DNA of 64,000 bases, from assembly GCF_000368145.1 (NCBI RefSeq), contig NZ_KB849290.1, forward strand, positions 1 to 64,000, written 5' to 3'. Under the pieces are notes generated by a model. The model saw nothing but the letters and a program-made list of their open reading frames with translations, had not been told where the DNA came from and did not search any database. This document shows positions 30,698-41,180 of this stretch, in pieces. Source of the stretch: Acinetobacter guillouiae CIP 63.46 (GTDB lineage Bacteria > Pseudomonadota > Gammaproteobacteria > Pseudomonadales > Moraxellaceae). Position 1 is the first letter of the stretch; each line of letters opens with the position of its first letter. The position numbers and the translations under genes are program-made.

Positions 30698-32995
30698 TTA
30701 GAACTTATAGTTGATGTTGAATACGCCTTTGCGACCCTCACCAGGCATTGCCCAACCATTGTTACGGATATGGGTGTAGTACTTCTCATCACTTAAGTTT
30801 TGCCCTAATAATTGGAAACTTAAATCTTTGTTGTAGCTGTAGGTTACAGAAGCATTGTGAATCACATAATCTTCAGACTTGACCTGTGGTACACGATCGT
30901 TTGTTGCAGCAGAATGTGTACTTAAATACATTTCACCTTGATAGGTTAAGCCATATCCAGCTTGCCACTGATCATTGAATTGATATGTTGTCCATAAGCT
31001 GCCTGAAACTTTAGGTACGTTGACCAATTTGTCGCCTTTTTGGAAGTCAATATTCGGTGAACCAGTGACTTTAGTTTGGTCGTATTCTCCTTCCATGTAA
31101 GCGGCACTAGCGGTGATGTTCCATTTTGGCGTAATTTCACCCGCTAAACCAAGTTCAAGACCTTGTACATAGTTTTTACCATCTAATTTTGCATCTGGTT
31201 GTCCAGGTATATCATTGGTTACTCGGACTTTATCTTGTTCATTGCGGAATACTGCAGCAGAAACCAAGAAGTTAGGATTTGCTTGCCACTTTGCCCCCAC
31301 TTCATAGGCAACTGCATTTTCAGGATCTGTACTACAAGAATTTGCTGTGATTGCACTACTGGTAATAGTTTGAGAACAGCCACCACTTGCAGTATTTTGT
31401 ACCGGCTTTTGAGCATTAGCATAAGACAAATAAAGACTGGTTGCTGGTGTTGGTTTAAACGTCAAACCTGCGTTATAGGAAATTAAATTATCAGACTGTT
31501 TATAGTTTTGACCACGTGTTACCGCTGCATTGGTTGCTGAAATAGTATCTGAACGATATTGACCATCAGTATAATCATTACGCACACCAAGGTTAAGTAA
31601 CCATTGTTCACCAAACTTTAGAGTATCAAACAAATATGCTGAATAAACATTTAAATAGCCTTCAGCAACACCTGTTTTACGGAAGTTTGTTGGACCACTC
31701 CAATAGTGGTCTGGATTGTAAACATCCATATTCGGTTTAGTCGGTACAGTACCATTTGCATTATAAATATAACCTGCTGTTGTTATTGCATAGTCCTCAC
31801 GACTAAAGCCTACACCAGCAACAAGAGCGTGATCAATAACACCTGTTTTAAATTGCACATTAATGTTGGTGTCATTGGCTAATTGTTTATTATGGGTATC
31901 ACGATAATAACCACGTGGACCTGAAACAACATATTGTCCAGCTGTTGTACAGGTTGTATAACCCGTTAAATTATTATTTGTTAAAGCCGTTGGTGATGTA
32001 CCATCTGCTAAACAGAATGTTCCTTGTGGTGCAGAAACAGTTGCTTTTTGTTGAATATCACTATAACGAGTAATGGAGTTCAGTTTTGCGTTGGGACTGA
32101 TCTCGCTTTCTACTTTAAATGTGACAACCTGGTTTTCAATATCTTGTTGATCTAAGTTGCTATAGCCATAGTTATTTTTATCTGAAATCCCTTTGACTGG
32201 TTTGCCATTATAATAAGGAACGCCGTACTGTGGATCATTTTCATCTTTTTGATATAAGTAAGATAAAGTTGCCTTGGTGGTATCACTGATTCCAAAAGTA
32301 ACCGATGGCGCAATTCCCCAACGTTTCATTTCTTCATCACGACCCGCATAGGTGTTTTGATGTCCCATTACATTTAAACGAAATGCTAAATCTTCATCTA
32401 CAACTTTATTAAAATCACCTGTAAAGCGTTTATAGCTATCTGAGCCAAAACCTAAAGTAACTTCATTACTGTCGCGATTTTTCGGCGTTTTAGAGACTAA
32501 ATTGACACCACCACTGATTTGTCCTACACCATTTTCAACAGAGTTCGCACCTTTAATGATTTCGACAGCTTCATAGTTGAATAAATCAGAACGGTTGGTT
32601 AATGCTGCATCACGTAAGCCATCTACAGTTGTGTTATAGGTTGCATCATAACCCCGTAGGTTGATTTTATCGCCATAACCACCACCACCTTCGCCAGCAC
32701 CGAAACTAATGCCTGGTGTTGTTGCAAGGGCTTGTTGTAGTGAAAGTAAGCCTTGATCTTTGAGTGCTTTTTCCGTGATGACCTGAACGGTTTTAGCTGT
32801 ATCTAAAATGGTTTCTGTACGTTTAGTCGAGGATGTTTTTGCTGCTAAATATGCAGTATTTTGTTCTGCTCGAGCTTGAATCGTCGGGAGTTGTACTGTT
32901 GTATCTTCAGTTGCTGCAAAAGCTAGGTTGGGTAAAGCAATTGCAAGTGCAACTGTTTTAACTTTTTTGTTTTTTACAGAATATTTTTGAGCCAT
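30698..32995 (-). CDS. TonB-dependent siderophore receptor (PiuA/Fiu-like)
   Basis: Outer-membrane beta-barrel for ferric siderophore uptake, 765 residues. A signal peptide ends near NLAFA-A. The plug domain runs from about 30 to 170 (TVQVITEKALKDQGLLSLQQAL, INLRGYDATYNTTVDGLRD, VEIIKGANSVENGVGQISGGVNLVSK, cited in parts), then the barrel to a terminal Phe in INYKF. The adjacent piuC gene makes a PiuA-type catecholate receptor the best guess; ligand not provable here. A Fur-like site is 107 bases upstream of the ATG at 33102-33120. Confidence 0.9.
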   Translation of the reverse strand: MAQKYSVKNKKVKTVALAIALPNLAFAATEDTTVQLPTIQARAEQNTAYLAAKTSSTKRTETILDTAKTVQVITEKALKDQGLLSLQQALATTPGISFGAGEGGGGYGDKINLRGYDATYNTTVDGLRDAALTNRSDLFNYEAVEIIKGANSVENGVGQISGGVNLVSKTPKNRDSNEVTLGFGSDSYKRFTGDFNKVVDEDLAFRLNVMGHQNTYAGRDEEMKRWGIAPSVTFGISDTTKATLSYLYQKDENDPQYGVPYYNGKPVKGISDKNNYGYSNLDQQDIENQVVTFKVESEISPNAKLNSITRYSDIQQKATVSAPQGTFCLADGTSPTALTNNNLTGYTTCTTAGQYVVSGPRGYYRDTHNKQLANDTNINVQFKTGVIDHALVAGVGFSREDYAITTAGYIYNANGTVPTKPNMDVYNPDHYWSGPTNFRKTGVAEGYLNVYSAYLFDTLKFGEQWLLNLGVRNDYTDGQYRSDTISATNAAVTRGQNYKQSDNLISYNAGLTFKPTPATSLYLSYANAQKPVQNTASGGCSQTITSSAITANSCSTDPENAVAYEVGAKWQANPNFLVSAAVFRNEQDKVRVTNDIPGQPDAKLDGKNYVQGLELGLAGEITPKWNITASAAYMEGEYDQTKVTGSPNIDFQKGDKLVNVPKVSGSLWTTYQFNDQWQAGYGLTYQGEMYLSTHSAATNDRVPQVKSEDYVIHNASVTYSYNKDLSFQLLGQNLSDEKYYTHIRNNGWAMPGEGRKGVFNINYKF

Positions 32996-33101
32996 TTTTT
33001 GCGTCCATCGCAGGTTGTATCAAACTTACCCAATACTGCTCAGGAAACTTCATGACGCAATAATGGAGAAATTGTTAAGGTATGTAACTAGTGTTGCGAA
33101 T

Positions 33102-33120
33102 TCTAATGATAATTATTTTC
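33102..33120 (-). promoter_or_regulatory. probable Fur box upstream of the PiuA-like receptor gene
   Basis: TCTAATGATAATTATTTTC matches 15 of 19 positions of the GATAATGATAATCATTATC consensus. It lies 107 bases before the receptor ATG. Confidence 0.75.
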
Positions 33121-33356
33121 ATTAACAATAACTGTAAGTGATTATTCATACGGAAAAACTGTTTAATTCATTCAATATAATTAAAGAAAGCTATAGGGAG
33201 TATGATTGATTGTGTTCGAGCATATTGCTGAAATTTAAAGTATTTTTAATGAATGGTAAAAAATAACTATTGGAAATTATAGAATTATTTTTTAGTGAAG
33301 ATTAATAACAATAAAGGTTCTCTTCAGTAAAAGACTCAACAAGCTAAATTATCGGT

Positions 33357-33391
33357 AAAAAAAATGGCCCCTATGAATAGGAGCCATTTCA
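33357..33391 (-). terminator. terminator of the second siderophore receptor gene
   Basis: Arms AAATGGCTCCTAT and ATAGGGGCCATTT (one G-T pair), followed by a run of T on the minus strand, about 22 bases past the stop. Confidence 0.92.
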
Positions 33392-33412
33392 CTTTAATTT
33401 TTAAATTAACTA

Positions 33413-35704
33413 TTAATATTTAAAGTTTAAAGAAACTACAGCACTTCGACCTTCAGCTTCAGCTGCAAAATGTGATGCATAAGCTTTGCTGAAATAACGT
33501 GTATCAGATAAGTTGTTTACGTTGAGTTGCACGTTTACATTCTTATTTACGTCATACTTTGCCATAGCATCGTAGCGAACATAACCCGGAACCCATTTTG
33601 TATTTGTAGCATTGCCATAGACTTTATCCATTGCAACTGCGCCAGCACCAAGTGTAACTTGAGGTAATACTTTATAAGTTGTCCATAGTGTCGCAGAGTT
33701 TTTAGGTACGTTTGGTAGTTGCTTTCCTTTTGCTACATTTGGATATGTACAAACACCAGCACGAGAACATGATGGACCTGGGTTGGTTTGTTCGCTATCT
33801 AAATATGTATAGCCCGCTGAAACAGCCCATTTATCAGTAATGTTACCGTTTAGACCAAGTTCAATACCATCGACTTTACTATCACCACCATTGGTATATG
33901 TTTGTGGATCAAGTTGAATACGCGTATTTTGTTTTTCAGTACGGAAAATAGCAGCAGTTAAATTTAACTTATCATTTAATAGATCCCATTTAGTACCGAT
34001 TTCATAAGTGCGCGCTTTTTCTGGGTCTAAATTTTTAATTGCATCAGATGGAGCTGCTTCGCTACTTTCACTTGCATCAATACCTACAGGAGTTGCAGAT
34101 GTTGAATAGCTTGCATAGATACTACCATTCTCTGTTGGTTTGAATGTTACACCACCATTCCAACTCCAATAATCAGAATCACTATTTACTTTTGTCGGTG
34201 TTGGAAGTGCAGTTGTCCCATTTTTATATGTGGTTAATTCTGTTTCAAATTTATCCCAACGAGCACCTAAATCAACAAGCCATTGAGGGTTGATCTCAAT
34301 ATGATCACTGAGATAAAATGCTGTAGTTTCAGTTGTTGTATTTGTTACTCGTTTATTTGCTTGTACAGAACCTAAGAACGGATCCTTTGAGTTTGGATTA
34401 AAGGTAGAAGTACACCAGCCATTTGGATTAACTAGAGTACATGCTCCATTCGTAACACCACCACCAATTGCAGTACTGTTACCTGTCGCTGGGTCAGTAA
34501 CAACATAAGTGCCTTTATCCCCATCTAATTTTGAGTATTCAGCGCCTGCAATAAAGCTATGTTTTAATGTCCCCGTATTGAATTTACCATTTAAGAAAAG
34601 TTGGTCACTAAACGTATCAATATCGGTTATTCGAGTATTGGCACGACGCCAGATACCTTTATCTTTTAATTGTCCAGTGACTGAGTTAATAAAGTTACCT
34701 TGACTGTCATCTGGTTGTGTTAAGACATAGTCATTTTTTGATTTACTGTAAGTCGCAACATTCGTTAATGTTAAGTTATCTGCTAAATCATGCTCTAATT
34801 TAAATGTACCAATTTGGTTTTCTTGTCTCTGGAAGTCACGATCTTTCCAACCATAATAAATGCCTTGTTTAACATCAATTGGTTTGCCTGAGCCAGCAGC
34901 ATAATTGTTTGGATTGTTGTATGGAACACCTGCATCAGGTGTATCATCTGTTTTTAAATAGTAATAACTTAAAGTTGCACGTGTCGCAGTATCTAAGCCA
35001 AAAGTAATACTTGGTGCGATCCCTGCACGTTTATATTCTGAACCATCATCACCTTGACCAGCCTTATTATTATGGTGCCCCATCACTGCAATACGAGCGG
35101 CAATACCATTACCAAAATCTTTATTACCGTCTAAAGTAATGCGCTGATAATCATCAGTACCAGCTTGCACAGAACCTTCTAACGAATCTCCTTTTTTAGC
35201 GACTTTAGAGATTAAGTTGATGTTACCGCTGGCATTACCACCACCACCAAGCATTGAAGAGGACCCTTTGGTTACTTCTACTTGCTCAACAGCAAACATT
35301 TCACGATTTTGTGAAGTTGCAGATCGTACGCCATCAACATACATAGAGCCTTCAGAGTTATAACCACGGATAAATGGACGATCACCATTTGGGTTACCGC
35401 CTTCACCAGCGCCAAGGGTAATTCCTGGAACTGTACGAAGTGCATCTGCAAGTGTTGTTACTTGAGTATCTTGAATCAACTGTTTTGAAATAACTGATAC
35501 AGACTTAGGAGTATCTAATAAAGGTGCAACAAATTTTTTATTGGCAGACTGATCTACTTTTAAACCTTGTTCAGTCGTTGCTTGTGCTTTAATTGTTGGT
35601 AGTTTTGCGATTTCGTCTTGAGCGATGGCTGACGTTGCAATAACTGAAAGAGATGAAGCGATTGCTGTAGCAGCAATCTTTTTGCGTGATTTGATAAAAG
35701 ACAT
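33413..35704 (-). CDS. TonB-dependent siderophore receptor (Fiu-like)
   Basis: 763-residue outer-membrane receptor. A signal peptide ends at AIA-Q. The plug has SVSVISKQLIQDTQVTTLADAL and a GAGEGGNPNGDRPFIRGY segment. The barrel ends VVSLNFKY, with an aromatic last residue. The plug GAGEGG...RGY region is shared with the receptor at 30698, so the two are related and may accept similar catecholate siderophores. The ATG at 35704 gives a proper signal peptide with GTGAG upstream; a GTG at 35716 is an alternative. A Fur-like site is at 35742-35760, 38 bases upstream. Confidence 0.9.
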   Translation of the reverse strand: MSFIKSRKKIAATAIASSLSVIATSAIAQDEIAKLPTIKAQATTEQGLKVDQSANKKFVAPLLDTPKSVSVISKQLIQDTQVTTLADALRTVPGITLGAGEGGNPNGDRPFIRGYNSEGSMYVDGVRSATSQNREMFAVEQVEVTKGSSSMLGGGGNASGNINLISKVAKKGDSLEGSVQAGTDDYQRITLDGNKDFGNGIAARIAVMGHHNNKAGQGDDGSEYKRAGIAPSITFGLDTATRATLSYYYLKTDDTPDAGVPYNNPNNYAAGSGKPIDVKQGIYYGWKDRDFQRQENQIGTFKLEHDLADNLTLTNVATYSKSKNDYVLTQPDDSQGNFINSVTGQLKDKGIWRRANTRITDIDTFSDQLFLNGKFNTGTLKHSFIAGAEYSKLDGDKGTYVVTDPATGNSTAIGGGVTNGACTLVNPNGWCTSTFNPNSKDPFLGSVQANKRVTNTTTETTAFYLSDHIEINPQWLVDLGARWDKFETELTTYKNGTTALPTPTKVNSDSDYWSWNGGVTFKPTENGSIYASYSTSATPVGIDASESSEAAPSDAIKNLDPEKARTYEIGTKWDLLNDKLNLTAAIFRTEKQNTRIQLDPQTYTNGGDSKVDGIELGLNGNITDKWAVSAGYTYLDSEQTNPGPSCSRAGVCTYPNVAKGKQLPNVPKNSATLWTTYKVLPQVTLGAGAVAMDKVYGNATNTKWVPGYVRYDAMAKYDVNKNVNVQLNVNNLSDTRYFSKAYASHFAAEAEGRSAVVSLNFKY

Positions 35705-35741
35705 ACTTAAACTCACTAAGAGTAGTGCAAATTTGTATGCG

Positions 35742-35760
35742 AATAATAATGATTCTTATT
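35742..35760 (-). promoter_or_regulatory. probable Fur box upstream of the Fiu-like receptor gene
   Basis: AATAATAATGATTCTTATT matches about 13 of 19 positions of the Fur consensus. It is 38 bases before the receptor ATG, where it would overlap the promoter. Confidence 0.65.
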
Positions 35761-36058
35761 GTTTATTTCATCTGTTTGAAATTGAATTTGTCGATAGTTT
35801 TAAAAGTTTATGATGAGAAAATGAATTGAAAATGTGTTGAATTTTCACTTAACTTTTTGAATTTTATTTATTTAGTTTTATTTCCGGATATTTCAAAATG
35901 TAAATAAATTTATTCTATTGTCACTAAAGCATTTGAATTTGGTAAATTTCTCAAAATATGCGGATTTCTGGCTTTTGGCTGCAAAGAAGGGGATTGGTTT
36001 AAAAAAGCGACATAATGGGGAAATCCGTAACCGAAATAAAATGATTTACACAGGTGTT

Positions 36059-36087
36059 TTGTATATATTCAAATGTTGTCATATAAT
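36059..36087 (+). promoter_or_regulatory. sigma-70 type promoter of tig
   Basis: TTGTAT (36059-36064) and TATAAT (36082-36087) with a 17-base spacer, about 50 bases before the tig ATG. Confidence 0.7.
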
Positions 36088-36135
36088 GTGGCACTTTTTG
36101 AAAAACTGTAATTATTAAATTCTATCGAGGAAGCC

Positions 36136-37467
36136 ATGCAAGTAACTTCTGAAGCGGTTTCGGGCGTTGCCCGTCGTTTAAATGTATCTGTACCGACGAG
36201 CCGTATTAACGAGCAGTTTGAAGCTCGCTTGAAACGCACTGCCAAAACTGTGAAGATCAACGGCTTCCGTCAAGGTAAAGTGCCAGTAAACGTTGTACGT
36301 CGTGAATACGGCGCTGGTATTTATCAAGAAGTTGTAAACGACATCATTCGTGACACAGTATTTGAAGCAATTCAACAAGAAAAAATCAACGCTGTTGGTA
36401 TGCCAAACATCGACAAAGTTGAAAACAAAGATGATGCTTTAGTTTATCAAGCTACAGTTGAAGTTTATCCTGAAGTTGAAGCTAAATTTGAAGGTCTTGA
36501 AGTATCACGTAAATCATCTGAAGTAACAGATAAAGACGTTGATGCAATGCTTGAAAACCTTCAAAAGCAACGCGCTGAATGGACTGAAACTAAAGGCATG
36601 GCTAAAAAAGACATGCAAGTAACTTTCGATTTTGAAGGTACTGTTGATGGTGAGAAGTTTGAAGGCGGTGCTGCTGAAGACTTTAAACTTGTTTTAGGTT
36701 CTGGTCGTATGATCCCTGGCTTCGAAGACGGTATCGTTGGTATGAAGAAAGGCGAAGAGAAAGTGATTGATGTAACTTTCCCTGAAGACTATCAAGCTGA
36801 AAACTTAGCAGGTAAAGCAGCTCAATTCAAAATCACAGTTAAACTTGTTGAAAAACAAAAACTTCCTGAAATTGATGCTGAATTCCTTAAAATCTTCGGT
36901 TTAACTGAAGAAGAAGGCGTAGAGAAATTAAAAGCTGACGTTCGCAAAAACATGGAACGTGAAGTAAAAAATGGCCTACGTAACCAAGTGAAAGGTGCAA
37001 CTTTTGATGCACTTGTTGCTGCAAATGACGTAGAAGTTCCTGAATCTATGTTGGCTCAAGAAATTGACCGTCAACGTCAACAAATGATTCAACAATTTAC
37101 TCAGCAGTTTGGTGCTCAAGGTGCTAAAGCATTTGACAGCAGCATGCTTCCTGATGAATTGTTCAAAGAACAAGCTGAAAAAGCAGTTAAACTTGGTGTA
37201 TTGGTAAGCAAAGTATTGGCTGATGCTAAACTTGAAGTAGACCAATCACGTGTTGATGCTTATATCGAAGATATGGCTTCTTCTTATGAAGATCCAACTG
37301 AAGTGATCGAATATTTCAAAACTGATAAGCAACAACGTGCTCAAATCGAAGGCGTAGTGTTAGAAGATCAAGTTGTTGATCATATCTTAGCTGCTGCTAA
37401 AGTAACTGATGAAGTTGTTAGCTATCAAGATTTGTTAAAAGAGCAACAAGCGCGCCAACAAGGCTAA
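36136..37467 (+). CDS. tig: trigger factor
   Basis: Ribosome-associated chaperone and peptidyl-prolyl isomerase, 443 residues (E. coli 432). The ribosome-docking signature GFRQGKVP is at 43-50. The FKBP-like domain begins around 150 with [18 protein letters not shown] and continues through [20 protein letters not shown]. The helical C-terminal domain follows to the end. GAGGA precedes the ATG. It heads tig-clpP-clpX, the usual gene order; a strong terminator after tig suggests clpP-clpX have their own promoter as well. Confidence 0.97.
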   Translation: MQVTSEAVSGVARRLNVSVPTSRINEQFEARLKRTAKTVKINGFRQGKVPVNVVRREYGAGIYQEVVNDIIRDTVFEAIQQEKINAVGMPNIDKVENKDDALVYQATVEVYPEVEAKFEGLEVSRKSSEVTDKDVDAMLENLQKQRAEWTETKGMAKKDMQVTFDFEGTVDGEKFEGGAAEDFKLVLGSGRMIPGFEDGIVGMKKGEEKVIDVTFPEDYQAENLAGKAAQFKITVKLVEKQKLPEIDAEFLKIFGLTEEEGVEKLKADVRKNMEREVKNGLRNQVKGATFDALVAANDVEVPESMLAQEIDRQRQQMIQQFTQQFGAQGAKAFDSSMLPDELFKEQAEKAVKLGVLVSKVLADAKLEVDQSRVDAYIEDMASSYEDPTEVIEYFKTDKQQRAQIEGVVLEDQVVDHILAAAKVTDEVVSYQDLLKEQQARQQG

Positions 37468-37480
37468 GTTGTTTGATCTA

Positions 37481-37508
37481 AAAAAAGGCGCTTTGGCGCC
37501 TTTTTTTA
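37481..37508 (+). terminator. terminator after tig
   Basis: Arms AAAAAGGCGC and GCGCCTTTTT with a TTTG loop and a T run. Confidence 0.93.
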
Positions 37509-37656
37509 TGAGCTTAAACATGGATTTAATCATTCCATTCACAATACTTATGCAAAAAATATCTGATATTAAGTTGGGAATATTTTGCATTTTCAGCAAT
37601 TATCCCTCATATTGTGAACATGAGTGAAGTAACAAGAATTCAGGAATAAATAACGT

Positions 37657-38268
37657 ATGTATGTTCCATCAATTGAAAGCGCTTTGGTGCCAGTAGTCGT
37701 AGAACAATCTTCACGTGGTGAGCGTTCTTTCGATATTTTTTCACGTCTTTTACGTGAACGTGTGATTTTTTTAACTGGTGAAGTTGAAGACAACATGGCG
37801 AATCTTATTGTCGCGCAAATGCTGTTTTTAGAAGCTGAAAATCCAGATAAAGATATCCATTTATATATCAATTCACCTGGTGGTTCAGTGACTGCGGGTA
37901 TGGCAATTTACGATACTATGCAATTTATTAAGCCTGATGTAGTGACCTATTGTATGGGGCAAGCTGCATCTATGGGGGCTTTCTTATTAAATGCTGGTGC
38001 AAAAGGTAAGCGTTATTGCTTGGAAAATGCGCGTGTGATGATTCACCAACCATTGGGTGGTTTCCGTGGTCAAGCATCGGATATTGAAATTCACGCACGT
38101 GAAATTTTATTTATCAAAGAACGTTTAAATCGTTTAATGGCTGAACATAGTGGTCAAGATTACGAAACTGTCGCTAAAGATACAGATCGTGATAATTTTA
38201 TGACTGCACAGCAAGCAAAAGAATATGGTTTAGTGGATCAGGTATTAAGTAAACGACCTCAAGACTAA
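37657..38268 (+). CDS. clpP: ATP-dependent Clp protease proteolytic subunit
   Basis: Serine peptidase forming the double-heptamer chamber that degrades substrates unfolded by ClpX or ClpA. 203 residues. The catalytic triad is S105 (GQAASMGA), H130 (MIHQPLGG) and D179 (DTDRDN). The [10 protein letters not shown] oxyanion strand is present. A short N-terminal propeptide is expected. clpX follows 36 bases later. Confidence 0.98.
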   Translation: MYVPSIESALVPVVVEQSSRGERSFDIFSRLLRERVIFLTGEVEDNMANLIVAQMLFLEAENPDKDIHLYINSPGGSVTAGMAIYDTMQFIKPDVVTYCMGQAASMGAFLLNAGAKGKRYCLENARVMIHQPLGGFRGQASDIEIHAREILFIKERLNRLMAEHSGQDYETVAKDTDRDNFMTAQQAKEYGLVDQVLSKRPQD

Positions 38269-38304
38269 ACATTTATAGATAAGATTTAAGAATTTGGAGT
38301 GAAA

Positions 38305-39615
38305 ATGTCCGATCTTCCTCAAGGACAAAAGCATTGTTCATTTTGCGGTAAAACGCAGTCTGAAGTCGGTAAGCTGATTGCAGGCGAGGACGCATATATT
38401 TGTAATGAATGCGTGGATGTGTGCTTAGACTTAGTGCAAACGAGTCAACAGGTGGAAACAGGCGATTGGGCAACACGTCCATTGCCAAAACCACATGAAA
38501 TTCGTGCGGCTTTGGACCAATATGTAATTGGTCAAGACACTGCAAAGAAAACACTTTCAGTAGCAGTGTATAACCATTACAAACGTTTAAAAGTATCTCA
38601 AACAGGTCACAAGCCTAAAGATGCGGTTGAAATTGCTAAAAGTAATATTTTGCTGATTGGACCGACAGGTTCAGGTAAAACATTGCTTGCACAGACACTT
38701 GCGCGTTTGCTTGATGTACCTTTTGCAATGGCTGATGCAACAACATTGACTGAAGCTGGTTATGTTGGTGAAGATGTTGAAAACATTATTCAGAAACTGT
38801 TGCAAAAAGCAGATTACGATGTAGAAAAAGCACAAAAGGGCATTATCTATATTGATGAAATTGACAAGATTACCCGTAAATCTGAAAACCCTTCGATTAC
38901 ACGTGATGTGTCTGGTGAGGGCGTGCAACAAGCATTGTTGAAAATGATTGAAGGTACTGTTGCGTCAATTCCGCCTCAAGGTGGACGTAAACATCCACAG
39001 CAAGAGTTTATTCAAGTCGATACTGCAAATATCTTGTTTATCTGTGGTGGTGCGTTCTCTGGTCTTGAAAAAGTTGTGCAACAACGTCAAGAAAAAGGTG
39101 GCATTGGTTTCACCGCAGACGTAAAGAATAAAGACGATAGTAAGAAAGTATCTGAATTATTCCGTCAAGTTGAAGCCGCAGATTTGGTGAAATTTGGTTT
39201 AATTCCAGAGTTCATTGGTCGTTTACCTGTGATTGCAACCCTTGAAGAGCTTGATCAAGAAGCCTTGATGCAGATTTTAACTGAACCAAAAAATGCATTA
39301 ACTCGTCAGTATCAATATCTCTTTGAGATGGAAAATGTAGACCTTCTTTTTGAAGACTCTGCTTTACGTGCGATCGCGAAAAAAGCGTTAGAGCGTAATA
39401 CAGGTGCGCGTGGTCTGCGTTCTATTTTAGAAAATGTATTGCTTGAAACCATGTATGACTTACCAAGTCGTTCAGACATTGGTACTGTGATTATCAATGA
39501 AGCGGTGATTAATGATAAAGCTGCACCAGAGTTCAAGTCTGAACGTCAACCAAAGCATGAAAATACTGAAGTTGAAAAAGTAGATTTGAAGGTATTAGAT
39601 TCAAAATCAGCTTAA
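38305..39615 (+). CDS. clpX: ATP-dependent Clp protease ATP-binding subunit ClpX
   Basis: AAA+ unfoldase partner of ClpP, 436 residues. The N-terminal zinc-binding domain has C11, C14, C33 and C36. Walker A is GPTGSGKT, Walker [10 protein letters not shown], the pore loop lies in the YVGEDVE segment, and sensor 2 is in NTGARGLRS. The ATG at 38305 has GGAG five bases upstream; a GTG two codons earlier is less likely. Confidence 0.98.
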   Translation: MSDLPQGQKHCSFCGKTQSEVGKLIAGEDAYICNECVDVCLDLVQTSQQVETGDWATRPLPKPHEIRAALDQYVIGQDTAKKTLSVAVYNHYKRLKVSQTGHKPKDAVEIAKSNILLIGPTGSGKTLLAQTLARLLDVPFAMADATTLTEAGYVGEDVENIIQKLLQKADYDVEKAQKGIIYIDEIDKITRKSENPSITRDVSGEGVQQALLKMIEGTVASIPPQGGRKHPQQEFIQVDTANILFICGGAFSGLEKVVQQRQEKGGIGFTADVKNKDDSKKVSELFRQVEAADLVKFGLIPEFIGRLPVIATLEELDQEALMQILTEPKNALTRQYQYLFEMENVDLLFEDSALRAIAKKALERNTGARGLRSILENVLLETMYDLPSRSDIGTVIINEAVINDKAAPEFKSERQPKHENTEVEKVDLKVLDSKSA

Positions 39616-39653
39616 AAGTCTGATTCTGATTCATCCTCAGTGCAATTCATCTG

Positions 39654-39692
39654 AAACGTGCAAGTAGCTTGACTATTTGCACGTTTTTTATT
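39654..39692 (+). terminator. terminator after clpX
   Basis: Arms AACGTGCAA and TTGCACGTT with inner TAG/CTA pairing, followed by TTTTTTATTTTT. Confidence 0.92.
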
Positions 39693-39779
39693 TTTAAATG
39701 GTCATTGAAATGTTAAGCTGGCTGTAGACAATAGGGTTTATTAAAAACGAAAATAAAAAATACGCGGTGAGGGAAAATC

Positions 39780-40529
39780 ATGCGTTACATCGGTCTAGTC
39801 GTTTTGATCAGTTGTGGGTTGGCAGCTTGTCAAAGTCATCAATCTGTTGAACAGCAACCTGCAAAAGTTGTTTCAACTTTAGATCCAATCGATTTCAAAA
39901 AAGAAGATTCGTTGGTTCATGAAAAGCTTGAACAATATAAAGTTGCATCCTTCTCTACGGGGTCTTGGGTCAATCAAAAACCGGGGCAATACTTTAAGCT
40001 GGTTAAACCACAGAATCCTCAAGCTGCAATTGTGTATTTTTATCGACCAGACAGTCGTTGGAATAGACAAGAAATTATTCCAAACAATTTTTTTCTGAAT
40101 GGTAAGAAAATTCCAAGCTTGATCAGTAATCATTATTACTGGATTGAACTGGCTGAAGGTGACTATAAATTAAGTCTCAGTCGTCCATTAACGGTTTTTC
40201 ATTTCCAGAAACCCAAAGTTGCTTACTTCTCAGTAGAAGCTGGCGGGCAATATTTTGTCAAATATGAAGAAGAAAAATTTCGCGGTGGACCAAATGGTGA
40301 AGCTGGGTTATTACGTGTAGGGCCTTTAATGCAAATGCCTACGCGACAAGGCTTAAAAGAAATTGCAATGACTCAGTTAAAGACTCCTGGCCTTAATTTC
40401 GTGGCTGAAGTGACTGCGGATGGACGAGTGATCAAACCTAAAGAAAAAATCAAAGGTGAACCGTACAAAGTGAGTGATGATGTGCACTTGGGGCAGCAGT
40501 TTAAACTTTGGAATCCAATGACTTGGTAA
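39780..40529 (+). CDS. DUF2846 domain lipoprotein
   Basis: 249 residues. The signal peptide ends in lipobox LAA-C17. The core matches DUF2846: AAIVYFYRPDSRW near 93-105, FFLNGKKIPSLISNHYYWIELAEGDYKLSL and VEAGGQYFVKYEEE. Proteins of this family are small-domain envelope lipoproteins of unknown function, widespread in Acinetobacter and Pseudomonas. GAGGG lies just upstream of the ATG. It is transcribed alone with a terminator after it. Confidence 0.82.
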   Translation: MRYIGLVVLISCGLAACQSHQSVEQQPAKVVSTLDPIDFKKEDSLVHEKLEQYKVASFSTGSWVNQKPGQYFKLVKPQNPQAAIVYFYRPDSRWNRQEIIPNNFFLNGKKIPSLISNHYYWIELAEGDYKLSLSRPLTVFHFQKPKVAYFSVEAGGQYFVKYEEEKFRGGPNGEAGLLRVGPLMQMPTRQGLKEIAMTQLKTPGLNFVAEVTADGRVIKPKEKIKGEPYKVSDDVHLGQQFKLWNPMTW

Positions 40530-40555
40530 TCTATCGCTAGATGATGTTTGATATA

Positions 40556-40582
40556 GAAAAGAGAGCGAGGCTCTCTTTTCTT
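40556..40582. terminator. bidirectional terminator
   Basis: Perfect 11-base arms GAAAAGAGAGC and GCTCTCTTTTC with a GAG loop, between the DUF2846 gene and the convergent DUF2059 cluster. Confidence 0.85.
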
Positions 40583-40589
40583 ATTTGTT

Positions 40590-41123
40590 TTATTGAGTAT
40601 TTGCAGCCTTTTTTAAAGCATCTAATTTTTTAGTCACTTCTTTAAAGTCCTCAGATGCAGTTTGTACACTTTTTATCAGTTGGCTATTCATGACTTTCAT
40701 GGTTTCTTGGGCAACTTGAGGTGTTTTTTTCAAAATCGACTGTCCAATTGCACTTGAATAAAAATCAATTTGAGCTTGAACTTCTTCAGCACTGTATATG
40801 TCTTTATAAATCTTAAGATAAATTGGTTTGATTTGATCCCACGCAACAGTTTTTTTACTTTGCTCATACATTTTGTCAGCAAGCTCATTTGCGACAATTT
40901 GTTCTTGTGGGTTGAGCTGATCTTTTTTTACTGTCATTTGAATGATCTGGTAAGCTTGTTGATCCAGCTGAGGACGAATCTGTTGTATGGTTTCTTGTAG
41001 CAGTTCATCAATATTCATAACTTTCAATAATTGTTGAACTTGTTGGTCTGAAGCGGGCGCTGCAAAAGCAAAGTTTGTGCTGATACATGCGCTTGCAAAT
41101 AGTAAGTGTTGGAGTAATTTCAT
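40590..41123 (-). CDS. secreted DUF2059 protein, third of three tandem paralogs
   Basis: 177 residues. The signal peptide ends NFAFA-A, and the mature protein is helical and Gln-rich. The DUF2059 core is the segment KIYKDIYSAEEVQAQIDFYSSAIGQSILKKTP, where the pattern F/Y-S-x-E-E-x-x-x-x-x-x-F-Y-x-S-x-x-G-x-S is shared by the family. The ATG at 41123 has AGGTAT upstream; the longer frame would spoil the signal peptide. Function of DUF2059 is not known. Confidence 0.82.
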   Translation of the reverse strand: MKLLQHLLFASACISTNFAFAAPASDQQVQQLLKVMNIDELLQETIQQIRPQLDQQAYQIIQMTVKKDQLNPQEQIVANELADKMYEQSKKTVAWDQIKPIYLKIYKDIYSAEEVQAQIDFYSSAIGQSILKKTPQVAQETMKVMNSQLIKSVQTASEDFKEVTKKLDALKKAANTQ

Positions 41124-41180
41124 AAAATACCTATATAAGTTCTGGTTGTAATCCACATCATAAAATGGTTGAGTAAAAGC

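Noticed and set aside
35918-36118. 66-codon reading frame upstream of tig
   Set aside because: No ribosome site, composition unlike a protein, and it covers the tig promoter.
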